A DNA stretch of 64,000 bases from Streptomyces sp. NBC_01497 (GCF_036250695.1 NZ_CP109427.1:6758001-6822000); one strand, 5' to 3'; shown: positions 28,866 through 37,579, counted from the first letter of the stretch. The notes: generated by a model not told the origin, from the sequence alone. Numbers and translations are program-made.

Positions 28866-29036
28866 ATGCTCGATACCTCCGGGGATCAGTACCCCGCACC
28901 GCCGGAACAATACGTTCCCTCCGAAGAGCAGCGCGGCTGCCTCTTCGCACTGTCCCAGCCGCCGCTGATGATCTTTCTGGCCGTCGTCGGCTCGCTCCTC
29001 CTGGCGGCGGCCGTCCATGACCTGCTCGCCCTGTGA
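28866..29036 (+). CDS. Small (56-residue) single-pass membrane protein
   Basis: Starts MLDTSGDQYPAPPEQYVPSE, a polar Pro/Tyr-rich segment with one Cys after it (RGCLFALS). A single helix, PPLMIFLAVVGSLLLAAAVH, follows, ending DLLAL. No strong ribosome site precedes the ATG at 28866; an in-frame ATG at 28815 would add 17 residues. The composition is that of a real small membrane protein, but its function is unknown. Confidence 0.55.
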   Translation: MLDTSGDQYPAPPEQYVPSEEQRGCLFALSQPPLMIFLAVVGSLLLAAAVHDLLAL

Positions 29037-29134
29037 CCGCCGTCCTGGCGCGCCGAGACGCCCGCGACGGTCTCCGCGACAGCGGGCATGACCGTCGCCG
29101 TGACAGCTGCCACGACCTGTCGTGGCCGCCCCCG

Positions 29135-29707
29135 TCAGCCGGCGGCCGCCTCCTTGCGGCGGGCCCGGTACGCGGCGACATGCAGCCTGTTCCCGCATGT
29201 GCGGCTGTCGCAGTAGCGGCGCGAGCGGTTGCGGGACAGGTCGACGAAGGCCCGTCCGCAGTCCGGCGCCTCGCAGCGCCGCAGGCGCTCCTGTTCGCCC
29301 GCGACGACGATGAACGCGAGCGCCATGCCGCAGTCCGCGGTCAGGTGGTCCGCCACCGAGGCGCCCGGCGCGAAATAGTGCACGTGCCAGTCGTAGCCGT
29401 CGTGATCGGTGAGCCGAGGCGTGGTGCCGGCGCCCGCGACCAGCTGGTTGATCAGCGCCGCGGCGGCGACGGCGTCGGGCGCCGCGAAGACGTCGGCGAA
29501 ACGCCGGCGCACGTCCAGCACGGCGCCGAGGTCCCGGGCGTCGAGGTCCGTGACGCCGCTGATGTCGTGGGCGCGGACGAAGGAGAACAGCGCGTCGACG
29601 TCGGCCAGGCCGTCCGCAGGGTCGCTGCCGGACATGCCTTCCGGCGCTGTGTTCACCAGGTCGACCACCGTGTCGAGGGCGATCCGGGTGTCATGGGGGA
29701 TCTGCAC
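29135..29707 (-). CDS. CGNR zinc-finger protein (ABATE domain), likely regulator
   Basis: 190 residues. The C-terminus has the CGNR finger: RRCEAPDCGRAF, then RRYCDSRTCGNRLHVAAYRARR, with four Cys for zinc, probably a DNA-binding element. The N-terminal 130 residues form the helical domain usual in this family (ALDTVVDLVNTA at the start, then MALAFIVVAGEQERL). Such proteins are thought to be transcription factors. Stand-alone gene on the minus strand. Effector and target unknown. Confidence 0.88.
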   Translation of the reverse strand: MQIPHDTRIALDTVVDLVNTAPEGMSGSDPADGLADVDALFSFVRAHDISGVTDLDARDLGAVLDVRRRFADVFAAPDAVAAAALINQLVAGAGTTPRLTDHDGYDWHVHYFAPGASVADHLTADCGMALAFIVVAGEQERLRRCEAPDCGRAFVDLSRNRSRRYCDSRTCGNRLHVAAYRARRKEAAAG

Positions 29708-29974
29708 GCCTCGACTCTAGTCGCCGCCACCAGGGACGGTGCGGGGCCGAATCCGGCGGTAGGCGCCGAGCGCGGGCGCCGTGGCCGGGAGCGGGCTCGG
29801 GCCCCCGGGGGCACACCGGCGGGCCGGTAGGAGCATGCCGGCGGGTCACGGGAACACGGCGGCGCCGCTGCCGCGGTGGATTCCGCGACAGCGACGCCGG
29901 CCGGGCTCACGCGTGCGTCTGCGCGCGGTGCCGTCCCCCCGAGTCGGACGGCACCACGCGGCTCTCGGCCTGGC

Positions 29975-30388
29975 TCAGCTCTCGGCCAGGATGTGTGAGA
30001 GCTCCGTATCGAGGTCGAAGTGCCGGTGCTCGGTACCGGGTGGCACCGCGGCGTCGGTCCGCTTCAGGAAGGATTCGAGCGCCCGCGCCGGGGCTTCGAG
30101 CAGGGCTTCGCCCTCCGGGGAGCTCAGGGCGATGCAGACGACGCCCTGACCGTGGCTGCGGGACGGCCAGACACGGACGTCGCCGGTGCCGGTGGGCCGG
30201 TGCAGCCCCTCGGCGAGCAGGTCGCGGGCGAAGACCCATTCGACCGTCTCTTCGGCTCCGGTGTGGAAGGTGGCGTGCACGGCGTAGGGATCGGCCGTGT
30301 CATACCGCAGGCCCGCTGGGACAGGCAGGGAGGACTCGCTCGACACAACGAGGCGCAGGTGCAGCTCGCAGCTGACCGTGGTGTTCAT
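29975..30388 (-). CDS. ssgB: Sporulation regulator SsgB
   Basis: 137 residues. SsgB is the SALP protein that, with SsgA, marks future sporulation septa and recruits FtsZ in aerial hyphae. The sequence is that of the highly conserved SsgB itself: MNTTVSCELHLRLVVSSESS, GLRYDTADPYAVHATFHTG and ending DTELSHILAES. The ATG at 30388 gives the standard length. In S. coelicolor its expression depends on a stress-type sigma factor; I could not identify that promoter confidently in the 190 bases upstream. Its presence points to a sporulating filamentous actinomycete. Confidence 0.97.
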   Translation of the reverse strand: MNTTVSCELHLRLVVSSESSLPVPAGLRYDTADPYAVHATFHTGAEETVEWVFARDLLAEGLHRPTGTGDVRVWPSRSHGQGVVCIALSSPEGEALLEAPARALESFLKRTDAAVPPGTEHRHFDLDTELSHILAES

Positions 30389-30578
30389 AAGCGCCAGGGC
30401 CTTTCGCTCAGTGTGCGCTCGGGGATTCGCACGTCGGCGAAATCGACATGCCACTTCCCGTGCCGTTGTAAACCCCTCTGACCTTTTTGTGCGTCTTGAG
30501 GTCACTCGTGTGGCGGTGGGAGGATTTGTCTCATTCGGCCATTCCGGTGAACGGCGTGAGTCCGGTACGTTGGTCCAT

Positions 30579-30971
30579 GTGATCGCGGAGAGTGACGAAA
30601 AGGGGCTCGGGTCCCGTGCCCCGGAGTTCATCAAGGCATCGCGCCCGCTCCACCAGGGCTGGAAGGTCGGCGTCTTCATGGTGGGGCTCGCCGTCGTCGG
30701 GGGCGGCGTCATCCTGCTGCCCCTGCCCGGCCCGGGCTGGCTGGTGATCTTCGGCGGGATGGCTGTCTGGGCCACGGAGTTCGTCTGGGCCCAACGGGTG
30801 CTGCGGTGGACGAAACGCAAGGTCACCGAGGCCGCGCACAAGGCGCTTGATCCCAAGGTCAGGCGCAGGAACATCGTCCTGACCGCCGTCGGCGTGGTGA
30901 TCGTCGGAGCGTTGATCGCGCTCTACGTCTGGAGGTTCGGCGCGGTCATGCCCTGGCGGATCCACCGCTGA
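30579..30971 (+). CDS. PGPGW-motif transmembrane protein (TIGR02611-like)
   Basis: About 130 residues. The family motif is LLPLPGPGWLVIFGG between the first two helices (WKVGVFMVGLAVVGGGVILL and GWLVIFGGMAVWATEFVW). A third helix, IVLTAVGVVIVGALIALYVW, is near the C-terminus. The GTG start at 30579 gives a polar leader of about 25 residues; other in-frame GTG codons are possible. It is divergent from ssgB across about 190 bases, so their promoters share this region. Function unknown. Confidence 0.8.
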   Translation: MIAESDEKGLGSRAPEFIKASRPLHQGWKVGVFMVGLAVVGGGVILLPLPGPGWLVIFGGMAVWATEFVWAQRVLRWTKRKVTEAAHKALDPKVRRRNIVLTAVGVVIVGALIALYVWRFGAVMPWRIHR

Positions 30972-31043
30972 GCGGCCGGGCGCGGATCGTCGTAAAGCGG
31001 TGCGGGGACACCCCTGACATGGGGTAATGTGTGCCCTGCGCGC

Positions 31044-31115
31044 GGGCGATTAGCTCAGTGGGAGAGCGCTTCGTTCACACCGAAGAGGTCACTGGTTCGA
31101 ACCCAGTATCGCCCA
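31044..31115 (+). tRNA. tRNA-Val(CAC), copy 1
   Basis: 72 bases. Acceptor GGGCGAT/ATCGCCC, anticodon stem CTTCG/CGAAG with loop TTCACAC (anticodon CAC), T arm ACTGG/CCAGT, discriminator A. No CCA encoded. Followed at once by a terminator hairpin. Confidence 0.96.
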
Positions 31116-31121
31116 CCCGTC

Positions 31122-31156
31122 ACGAGGCCCCCGGAAGATCCTTCCGGGGGCCTCGT
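31122..31156. terminator. Terminator after tRNA-Val(CAC)
   Basis: A perfect 16-bp stem (31122-31137 with 31141-31156) and a 3-base loop, six bases after the tRNA. It also lies 45 bases past the stop of the convergent membrane protein gene. Confidence 0.85.
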
Positions 31157-31200
31157 CATGCGCGCGGCCCGGCCACGGCCCGTGCGCTCAGACGCGTTCC

Positions 31201-33669
31201 TCAGCGCATGCCGCCCAGCACCTCGCGCAGCCTGCGGGCGTCCCGCAGTCGCTGCTCGTAGGTCGCGCCGAGGCCGAGCAGCAGCAGCCCCGCCAGCGCC
31301 ATCGGCACCCAGCGCGGCACCAGGCCCGCCACCTGCACCACGTACGGAGCCAGCTCGTGCAGGGCGTCGAGCGCGAGGACCCCGCCGCCGAGCAGCAGCG
31401 GCGCGAGCAGCCTGCGCCGCCCGCCCGCCAGGGTCACCGCCAGGGCGGCCAGACCCAGCAGCAGCGGGCGGGGCCAGTGCGCGTCCACCCAGGAGGCCCC
31501 CAGAGCGGGCACCAGCGCGAGCGCGAGCCCCGGGCCGTACGCGACCCACGACGACGCCGTCCGCTCGCTCCTGCGGCGCACAGCGCCCACCGCGAGCAGC
31601 GGCAGTGCCACCGGCACCGTGTACGCCTCGGGCGCGCTCACGCCCGCCTGTGCCAGCCACACCCACAGTGACGCCACAAGCAGCACGGCCGCCGCGCAGG
31701 TCCCCGCCCCGCGCCTGACCGGGCGCAGGGCCGTCCCCGCCGCGATCAGCGCGCACACCGCGAGGACCACGGCGAGCACCCGCGGACCGGCCGCCGCCGC
31801 GTACACCACCGGCACCACGGCAGCCGCCGCGCCGGTGGCCTCCACCGGGACGCCCACCAGGGCCGGACGTACGCCCGGCCACGCCGCGAGCACCGCCACC
31901 AGGGCGGGTACCAGGAGCACCGCGGAGGCGACAGTGGCCGCCGGCCGCCCGGCTGTCGCGGGTACCGCCGCCGTGAACGCCGTGGCACACACCACCGCCA
32001 GGCATCCCAGCACCGCCCGGACGCCCAGCGGAGCGCGCCGCGAGTGGGCTCCGCCGAGCGCGGCGAGCGCCGCGAGGAGCGCGGTGAGCACACCGAGGCA
32101 CAGCAGCAGTGACCATCGGGCCGACGTCGACAGCGCCACTACGGGCGCCGCGCACAGCCCCGCCCCCACCGCGGCCGTCACCGCCGTGGGCGCTCCCACC
32201 GGGCCCGGCCGCGCCGCCACCACCAGCAGGGCCGCGACCAGCGCGAGCAGCAGGGCCACCGTCGCCGCGAACCCTAGGCCGAGCGTCGCGGGCAGCGCCG
32301 CGACCGCCGCGAGCCCCAGCGCGGTCGTGACACCGCCCGCCGCCGCATGCCGCACCCGTGCGCGTGGCGCCGGCCCGTCCGCCCCCGGCCGGGGTGCCGC
32401 CAGGAGCCACCGCCCGGCGCACAGCGGCAGCGCCGCCGTCACCGCCAGTACCAGCGGCGCCGCCGCCACGGGCAGTGCGAGGCCGCCGCCGCTCCACACG
32501 TACCCCGCGAGGGCGGACGCAAGGACCAGGGCCGGCACGGGCAGGACCCACAGCACGCAGCAGGCCGTCAGGCCCGCCGCGGTGGCGGCGACGGCGCGCG
32601 CCGCGCCGCGCGGCAGCGGGCCCCGGGCGGTTCCGGCCGCGGCCAGCGCGCACGCCAGGTACACCGCCACCGCCCCGTCGGCCGGCACCGCGTGCCGTGC
32701 CACGTCGCCGACCGCGGCGACCGTCGACAGCGTCGCCACGATCGCGGCGGCCGGAGCGAGCCGCCGCTCCCGCAGCGCCGCGCTGACGACGGCGGCCGCC
32801 CCGGCGAGCAGCAGAAGTCCCGGCGCGACCGCGTGCGCGGCGGTCGGCGCGGAGACCGAGAACCACCAGGCGCCGAACATCCCCCAGCCGCCCGTACCCG
32901 CCGCCGCTAGCGCCGCCGGGATCCACACCGAGGAGCGCCTGACCCGGAGGGCCACCGCCGCGTCGGCCACCCCGGTCGCCAGCAGCGCTCCCGCGAGGCC
33001 GAGCGGAGCCGCGCCCGCGGCCAACGCCCAGAGCAGCGGCACGAACTGACCCGCGAGCACAGCGGCGGGCAACGGAATGCCGAGCTCCCCTACGACCAGT
33101 CCGTACGCCGTCCACACCGCGGTGAGCACCAGCGCCGCGCCCCCGGCGAAGGCGAAGCCGTTCGAGGGCTGCGCCAGCACGGAGACCTGCACGGTGTCGA
33201 GGACCGTCAGGATCAGCGCCAGCACGGACACCGTCCTGGCGGTCGCGACGAGTCCCCGGCGCACCAGCAGGGCGGGCACGGCCAGTGCGGCGAGCGTCAC
33301 CAGCGACAGCACCGCCGCCCTGCCGCCCTCGCCGAGAGCGCCCCAGCTGACGACGGTGAAGGCGATCGCGGCGATGGCGAGGAGCGTCCCACCGAGCGTC
33401 AGCAGGACGTTCTGCGCTCCTTTCGGGGCCACTTCGCGTGGCCGGGCGGCCGGGCGCGCCGTGGCACGGACCGCCGGGCCGACTGCCGGAGGCGTGGCCG
33501 GACGCCCCGGGCCGTGGCCGGCCCGGGGCGGCGGCGCCGCGCTCGCGTGGGTCAGCAGCGACACCAGGTGGGCCCGGCGCGCGAGCAACTCGTGCCTGCG
33601 CCCGTCGAGTCGGAGCAGTTCCCCGTCGACAGCGGCCAGTTCGGCCCTCACTGAGGCAACGTTCGTCAT
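31201..33669 (-). CDS. Giant polytopic membrane protein (SCO7613-like)
   Basis: About 822 residues. A short N-terminal coiled coil (VRAELAAVDGELLRLDGRRHELLARRAHLVSLL) and a Pro/Arg-rich linker to about residue 85 lead into some 25-30 tightly spaced hydrophobic segments that fill the rest of the protein. The composition is extreme in Ala, Val and Leu with few polar residues in the helices. A KGAQNVLLTLGGTLLAIAAIAFTVVSWG block opens the membrane part; this recalls the SCO7613-type actinobacterial proteins, whose role is unknown. The ATG at 33669 is chosen; an ATG at 33705 is also in frame, and neither has a good ribosome site. It is flanked by two tRNA-Val(CAC) genes. Confidence 0.8.
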   Translation of the reverse strand: MTNVASVRAELAAVDGELLRLDGRRHELLARRAHLVSLLTHASAAPPPRAGHGPGRPATPPAVGPAVRATARPAARPREVAPKGAQNVLLTLGGTLLAIAAIAFTVVSWGALGEGGRAAVLSLVTLAALAVPALLVRRGLVATARTVSVLALILTVLDTVQVSVLAQPSNGFAFAGGAALVLTAVWTAYGLVVGELGIPLPAAVLAGQFVPLLWALAAGAAPLGLAGALLATGVADAAVALRVRRSSVWIPAALAAAGTGGWGMFGAWWFSVSAPTAAHAVAPGLLLLAGAAAVVSAALRERRLAPAAAIVATLSTVAAVGDVARHAVPADGAVAVYLACALAAAGTARGPLPRGAARAVAATAAGLTACCVLWVLPVPALVLASALAGYVWSGGGLALPVAAAPLVLAVTAALPLCAGRWLLAAPRPGADGPAPRARVRHAAAGGVTTALGLAAVAALPATLGLGFAATVALLLALVAALLVVAARPGPVGAPTAVTAAVGAGLCAAPVVALSTSARWSLLLCLGVLTALLAALAALGGAHSRRAPLGVRAVLGCLAVVCATAFTAAVPATAGRPAATVASAVLLVPALVAVLAAWPGVRPALVGVPVEATGAAAAVVPVVYAAAAGPRVLAVVLAVCALIAAGTALRPVRRGAGTCAAAVLLVASLWVWLAQAGVSAPEAYTVPVALPLLAVGAVRRRSERTASSWVAYGPGLALALVPALGASWVDAHWPRPLLLGLAALAVTLAGGRRRLLAPLLLGGGVLALDALHELAPYVVQVAGLVPRWVPMALAGLLLLGLGATYEQRLRDARRLREVLGGMR

Positions 33670-33827
33670 AAGGGGGAGTGTGCTGGCCGCCGCCGGGCGG
33701 GCCATCGGCTCGGGTACTCAGGGACCCGCCCGGTCCGTACTCAGGGGGGTGGCTGAGTACGGACCGGGCGTCACGCGGCGCGGTTTGAAGGAGAGCCGAG
33801 GCGACCTGTATGGTTCAGTCCGTTGCC

Positions 33828-33899
33828 GGGCGATTAGCTCAGTGGAAGAGCGCTTCGTTCACACCGAAGAGGTCACTGGTTCGAACCCAGTATCGCCCA
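33828..33899 (+). tRNA. tRNA-Val(CAC), copy 2
   Basis: The same 72 bases as the copy at 31044-31115 except one change in the D loop (AGTGGGA becomes AGTGGAA). Anticodon CAC, discriminator A, no encoded CCA. It lies about 2.7 kb from the first copy, with the giant membrane protein gene between them on the other strand. Confidence 0.96.
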
Positions 33900-33909
33900 C
33901 CGGAAACAG

Positions 33910-33938
33910 GCCGGTCCGTCCCCGACGGACCGGCTTTT
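33910..33938 (+). terminator. Terminator with T tract after tRNA-Val(CAC) copy 2
   Basis: An 11-bp perfect stem (33910-33920 with 33924-33934), CCC loop and TTTT at 33935-33938, the most classical intrinsic terminator in the window. It starts ten bases past the tRNA. Confidence 0.9.
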
Positions 33939-33965
33939 CGCATGCCGGAGCCCCGCCGCCGGGCC

Positions 33966-34688
33966 TCAGGCGGCCGTCGCGGGCAGGTCCGGAGGCAGCG
34001 GCCAGCCCTCCGCGGCGCGCGCCCTCGCCAGGTCGCCGCCCTTCACCAGCCAGCCGAGCGGCCCCCGCGTCTGCGCGGTGTGCCACACCCCCTGCAGACG
34101 GTGCAGTTCGACCGCTGTCAGGCGGCCGAGCCGGGTCGCGAACCGGCGCCCCACCGCCCGGGTCACCTCCAGCGCCGCCAGCGCGCAGGCCGCCGGGTCC
34201 CGCACGTCCACCGCCCCCTGCCCGTAGCGGGCGCACAGCTGCGCGGTTCCGGTCCGCCGCGGCCCGCGCCGGTCCAGGTGGCCGTCGAGCACGCAGGGGT
34301 CGAGGACGCACAGCGGCGCGGGCTCCACGTAGCGGGCGAGCCGGGAGGCCCGGTGCCGCCACAGCTCACGGTCGACGACGGTCAGCCCGTAGGAGGCGTT
34401 CGGCACCACCAGGGGAACCCCCGCCGCGCACGCGCCGCCGAGGGCTCTCGCTATCTCCTCCACCACGGGTGCCGGCCAGCGGCCGTTGCGGTGCAGGAAC
34501 TCGTCCGTCAGCCCGTGCGTACCCGGCACCGGCACCCCGGGATCCACCAGCCACCGCCTGACCCGTGGCGCCCGGTCCGGCGCCTCCTGAGTCACCAGCG
34601 CCGCGGAAACGATCCTGTCGCCCTCCGCGTCCGTCCCCGTGGTCGCGGCCCCGAACGCGGCGAGCGGCCCCTCGTACCACAACGTCAT
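33966..34688 (-). CDS. DEDD-exonuclease-fold protein lacking all catalytic residues
   Basis: 240 residues, colinear with the streptomycete DnaQ/RNase-T-like 3'-5' exonucleases (N-terminus MTLWYEGPLAAF; C-terminal RRFATRLGRLTAVELHRLQG). The catalytic positions are changed. Motif I reads FGAATTG where the active family has FDTETTG (D to G13, E to A15). Motif II reads NASYG for NAPFD (D to G101). Motif III reads RDPAAC for HDAAAD (H to R163, D to C168). The frame is intact and the rest well kept, so the protein is probably made but cannot cut nucleic acid by the usual two-metal mechanism. The comparison sequence is from memory. Divergent from thrS. Confidence 0.8.
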   Translation of the reverse strand: MTLWYEGPLAAFGAATTGTDAEGDRIVSAALVTQEAPDRAPRVRRWLVDPGVPVPGTHGLTDEFLHRNGRWPAPVVEEIARALGGACAAGVPLVVPNASYGLTVVDRELWRHRASRLARYVEPAPLCVLDPCVLDGHLDRRGPRRTGTAQLCARYGQGAVDVRDPAACALAALEVTRAVGRRFATRLGRLTAVELHRLQGVWHTAQTRGPLGWLVKGGDLARARAAEGWPLPPDLPATAA

Positions 34689-34832
34689 TCACGAACTCCT
34701 CTGGCCCGTAGGGCACATGGCTGTCCGGACGGCCGCCATGCGCGGCACGGACCGGTAGGTACCCGGACAGGTGGTGAGGTACGCGGTCTTTAAGGTCGCT
34801 ATACCCTTTCGCGAAGGACCGCCGATGCTCGG

Positions 34833-34838
34833 TACGAT
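34833..34838 (+). promoter_or_regulatory. Possible -10 element of thrS
   Basis: TACGAT about 50 bases before the thrS GTG. A recognisable -35 at the right spacing is missing (TTCGCG at 34808 is the nearest), so this is tentative. Confidence 0.3.
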
Positions 34839-34888
34839 TCACGGGCGCAGCGCCCGCTGTGGCAGCCCGTGCAGTGAGGGAGAGACCG

Positions 34889-36871
34889 GTGTCAGACGTC
34901 CGTGTGATCATCCAACGCGATTCCGAGCGGGAAGAGCGCGTGGTGACGACGGGGACTACGGCCGCCGACCTCTTCCCGGGTGAGCGCACTGTCGTCGCCG
35001 CCCGGGTGGACGGGCAGCTCAAGGACCTCGCGTACGCGATCGGCGAGGGCGAGGTCGTCGAGCCGGTGGCGATCTCCTCGCCCGACGGCCTGAACATCCT
35101 GCGCCACTCGACCGCGCACGTCATGGCGCAGGCCGTGCAGGAGATCTTCCCCGACGCCCGGCTCGGCATCGGTCCGCCCATCAAGGACGGCTTCTACTAC
35201 GACTTCGACGTCGAGAAGCCGTTCACGCCGGAGGACCTCAAGGCCGTCGAGAAGAAGATGCAGGAGATCCAGAAGCGCGGCCAGCGCTTCTCCCGGCGCG
35301 TCACGAGCGACGAGGATGCGCGCGTAGAGCTCGCGGCCGAGCCGTACAAGATCGAGCTGATCGGGCTCAAGGGCAAGGCGGCCGACGCCGCCGAGGGCGC
35401 GGACGCCGAGGTCGGCGCCGGCGAGCTGACGATCTACGACAACCTCGACGCGAAGACCGGCGAGCTGTGCTGGAAGGACCTCTGCCGGGGTCCGCACCTG
35501 CCCACTACCCGCTACATCCCGGCGTTCAAGCTGATGCGCTCCGCCGCCGCCTACTGGCGGGGCAGCGAGAAGAACCCGCAGCTCCAGCGCATCTACGGCA
35601 CCGCGTGGCCGACGAAGGACGAGCTCAAGGCGCACCTGGAGTTCCTGGCCGAGGCGGAGCGCCGCGACCACCGCAAGCTGGGCGCGGAGCTCGACCTGTT
35701 CTCCTTCCCCGACGAGCTGGGCCCCGGCCTCGCGGTCTTCCACCCCAAGGGCGGGATCATCCGCAAGGAGATGGAGAACTACTCCCGCAGGCGGCACGAG
35801 GACGAGGGGTACGAGTTCGTCAACACCCCCCACATCTCGAAGGAGCACCTCTTCGAGACGTCCGGGCACCTGCCGCACTACGCGGAGAGCATGTTCCCGC
35901 CCATCGAGTTCGACGGGCAGAACTACCGCCTCAAGGCCATGAACTGCCCCATGCACAACCTGATCTTCAAGTCGCGGGGGCGTTCCTACCGCGAGCTGCC
36001 GCTGCGCCTGTTCGAATTCGGCACTGTGTACCGGTACGAGAAGTCGGGTGTGGTGCACGGCCTGACCCGCTCCCGCGGCTTCACCCAGGACGACTCGCAC
36101 ATCTACTGCACCAAGGAGCAGATGCCCGGGGAGCTGGACACGCTCCTGACCTTCGTCCTGGGCCTGCTGCGTGACTACGGCCTGGACGACTTCGAGCTGG
36201 AACTCTCCACCCGGGACCCGGAGTCGGACAAGTTCATCGGTTCCGACGAGGACTGGGAGGAGGCCACCGAGGCGCTGCGGCTGGCCGCCGAGAAGCAGGA
36301 TCTCCCGCTGGTGCCCGACCCGGGCGGCGCCGCCTACTACGGGCCGAAGATCTCCGTGCAGGCGAAGGACGCGATCGGCAGGTCGTGGCAGATGTCGACC
36401 CTCCAGGTCGACTTCAACCAGCCCAAGCGGTTCGGTCTGGAGTACACCGCCGCCGACGGCTCCAAGCAGCAGCCGGTGATGCTGCACCGCGCGCTGTTCG
36501 GCTCCATCGAGCGGTTCTTCGGTGTGCTCCTGGAGCACTACGCGGGCGCGTTCCCCGCCTGGCTCGCGCCGGTGCAGGCCGTCGGCATCCCGGTCGGCGA
36601 CACGCACGTGCCGTACCTGGAGGAGTTCGCGGCGGAGGCCCGCAAGCGGGGTCTGCGCATGGAGGTGGACTCCTCCTCCGACCGCATGCAGAAGAAGATC
36701 AGGAACCACCAGAAGGCCAAGACCCCGTTCATGGTCATCGTCGGCGACGACGACATGCAGGCGGGCACCGTGTCCTTCCGCTACCGCGACGGCTCGCAGG
36801 AGAACGGCCTGTCCCGCGGCGACGCCCTGGACAAGATCGCCCAGGCGGTCGCGGACCGCGTCCAGGTCTGA
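34889..36871 (+). CDS. thrS: Threonyl-tRNA synthetase
   Basis: 660 residues, the normal size. Charges tRNA-Thr in the cytoplasm. Order: TGS domain (1-65), editing domain with [19 protein letters not shown], class II catalytic core with zinc-binding MNCPMHN and motif 2 [19 protein letters not shown], then the anticodon-binding domain from about 545 ([20 protein letters not shown]). The GTG at 34889 is preceded by GGGAG and gives the usual VSDVRVII start; a longer frame reaches 34859 without a ribosome site. No T-box leader is seen. Confidence 0.97.
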   Translation: MSDVRVIIQRDSEREERVVTTGTTAADLFPGERTVVAARVDGQLKDLAYAIGEGEVVEPVAISSPDGLNILRHSTAHVMAQAVQEIFPDARLGIGPPIKDGFYYDFDVEKPFTPEDLKAVEKKMQEIQKRGQRFSRRVTSDEDARVELAAEPYKIELIGLKGKAADAAEGADAEVGAGELTIYDNLDAKTGELCWKDLCRGPHLPTTRYIPAFKLMRSAAAYWRGSEKNPQLQRIYGTAWPTKDELKAHLEFLAEAERRDHRKLGAELDLFSFPDELGPGLAVFHPKGGIIRKEMENYSRRRHEDEGYEFVNTPHISKEHLFETSGHLPHYAESMFPPIEFDGQNYRLKAMNCPMHNLIFKSRGRSYRELPLRLFEFGTVYRYEKSGVVHGLTRSRGFTQDDSHIYCTKEQMPGELDTLLTFVLGLLRDYGLDDFELELSTRDPESDKFIGSDEDWEEATEALRLAAEKQDLPLVPDPGGAAYYGPKISVQAKDAIGRSWQMSTLQVDFNQPKRFGLEYTAADGSKQQPVMLHRALFGSIERFFGVLLEHYAGAFPAWLAPVQAVGIPVGDTHVPYLEEFAAEARKRGLRMEVDSSSDRMQKKIRNHQKAKTPFMVIVGDDDMQAGTVSFRYRDGSQENGLSRGDALDKIAQAVADRVQV

Positions 36872-36888
36872 CGCCTCGCGCGCGTCCC

Positions 36889-36921
36889 GGCCCCCGGAGC
36901 GGTATCACCGCTCCGGGGGCC
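36889..36921. terminator. Shared terminator overlapping the channel gene's stop
   Basis: A perfect 15-bp stem (36889-36903 with 36907-36921) with loop ATC (36904-36906). It begins 18 bases after the thrS stop. The stop codon of the minus-strand channel gene (36905-36907) lies in the loop, so the last codons of that gene form one arm of the stem. Confidence 0.85.
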
Positions 36922-37579
36922 GCGGTGCGTCCCGGCTCTCCCGCCGGAAGATCTCGATCACCCACGACGAGAACGAGCCGGTCACCGCGCCCAGCAGGGC
37001 GAGGCCGCAGGACATCAGGCCCACCGCCACCAGCCGCCCCTCGGCCGTGATGGGCACCGCGTCCCCGTACCCGACGGTCGTGATGGTCGAGGCCGCCCAC
37101 CACAACGAGTCCCCGAAGGTCCGGATCGTGGCCCCCGGCGCACCGCGCTCCGCCTGGTAGACGGTCAGCGCGGCGGTGAAGGCGAGCAGCACCGACGCGA
37201 GGCCCGCGTAGGTGATCACCCGGGCGTACAGGTTCATCCACGGCTGGTCGCTGCGCCGGTGCTGGACCGTCGTGTACAGCTTCACCAGCCGCAGCGGGCG
37301 CAGCAGCGGCAGCAGCAGGACGAGCGAGTCGAGCCAGTGCGAGCGTACGAAGCGCCGGCCCTCGCCGCTCAGGACCAGCCGTACCGCGTAGTCCCCCGCG
37401 AACACCGCCCAGGCGGCGAGCATCACGGTGAGCCCGACGTCCCGCCACACCGCCGCGGCCTGCCAGGCGAGCACCCACACCGTGTACCCGCCCAGATACA
37501 CGAAGGACATCGCGAACAGGGGGAGCTCCACGTGCTCCTCCCAGCGGCCCAGCCGCGACGGGCCCGTTTCGTCACGCAT
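36905..37579 (-). CDS. Potassium channel protein (2TM-pore / voltage-gated-like)
   Basis: 224 residues. The selectivity filter is TITTVGYGD, followed by a pore-lining helix (GRLVAVGLMSCGLALLGAVTG). Ahead of the pore are four hydrophobic segments: LPLFAMSFVYLGGYTVWVL, VMLAAWAVFAGDYAVRLVL, SLVLLLPLLRPLRLVKLY and ITYAGLASVLLAFTAALTVY. This is a reduced six-helix plan; the third segment holds only a few basic residues, so strong voltage sensing is doubtful. No large cytoplasmic ligand domain is present. The ATG at 37579 is used. Convergent with thrS. Confidence 0.9.
   Translation of the reverse strand: MRDETGPSRLGRWEEHVELPLFAMSFVYLGGYTVWVLAWQAAAVWRDVGLTVMLAAWAVFAGDYAVRLVLSGEGRRFVRSHWLDSLVLLLPLLRPLRLVKLYTTVQHRRSDQPWMNLYARVITYAGLASVLLAFTAALTVYQAERGAPGATIRTFGDSLWWAASTITTVGYGDAVPITAEGRLVAVGLMSCGLALLGAVTGSFSSWVIEIFRRESRDAPRPPER

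Noticed and set aside
36905..37579. Strongly voltage-gated potassium channel
   Set aside because: The segment at the S4 position has few, irregularly spaced basic residues; only a potassium-selective pore is supported.
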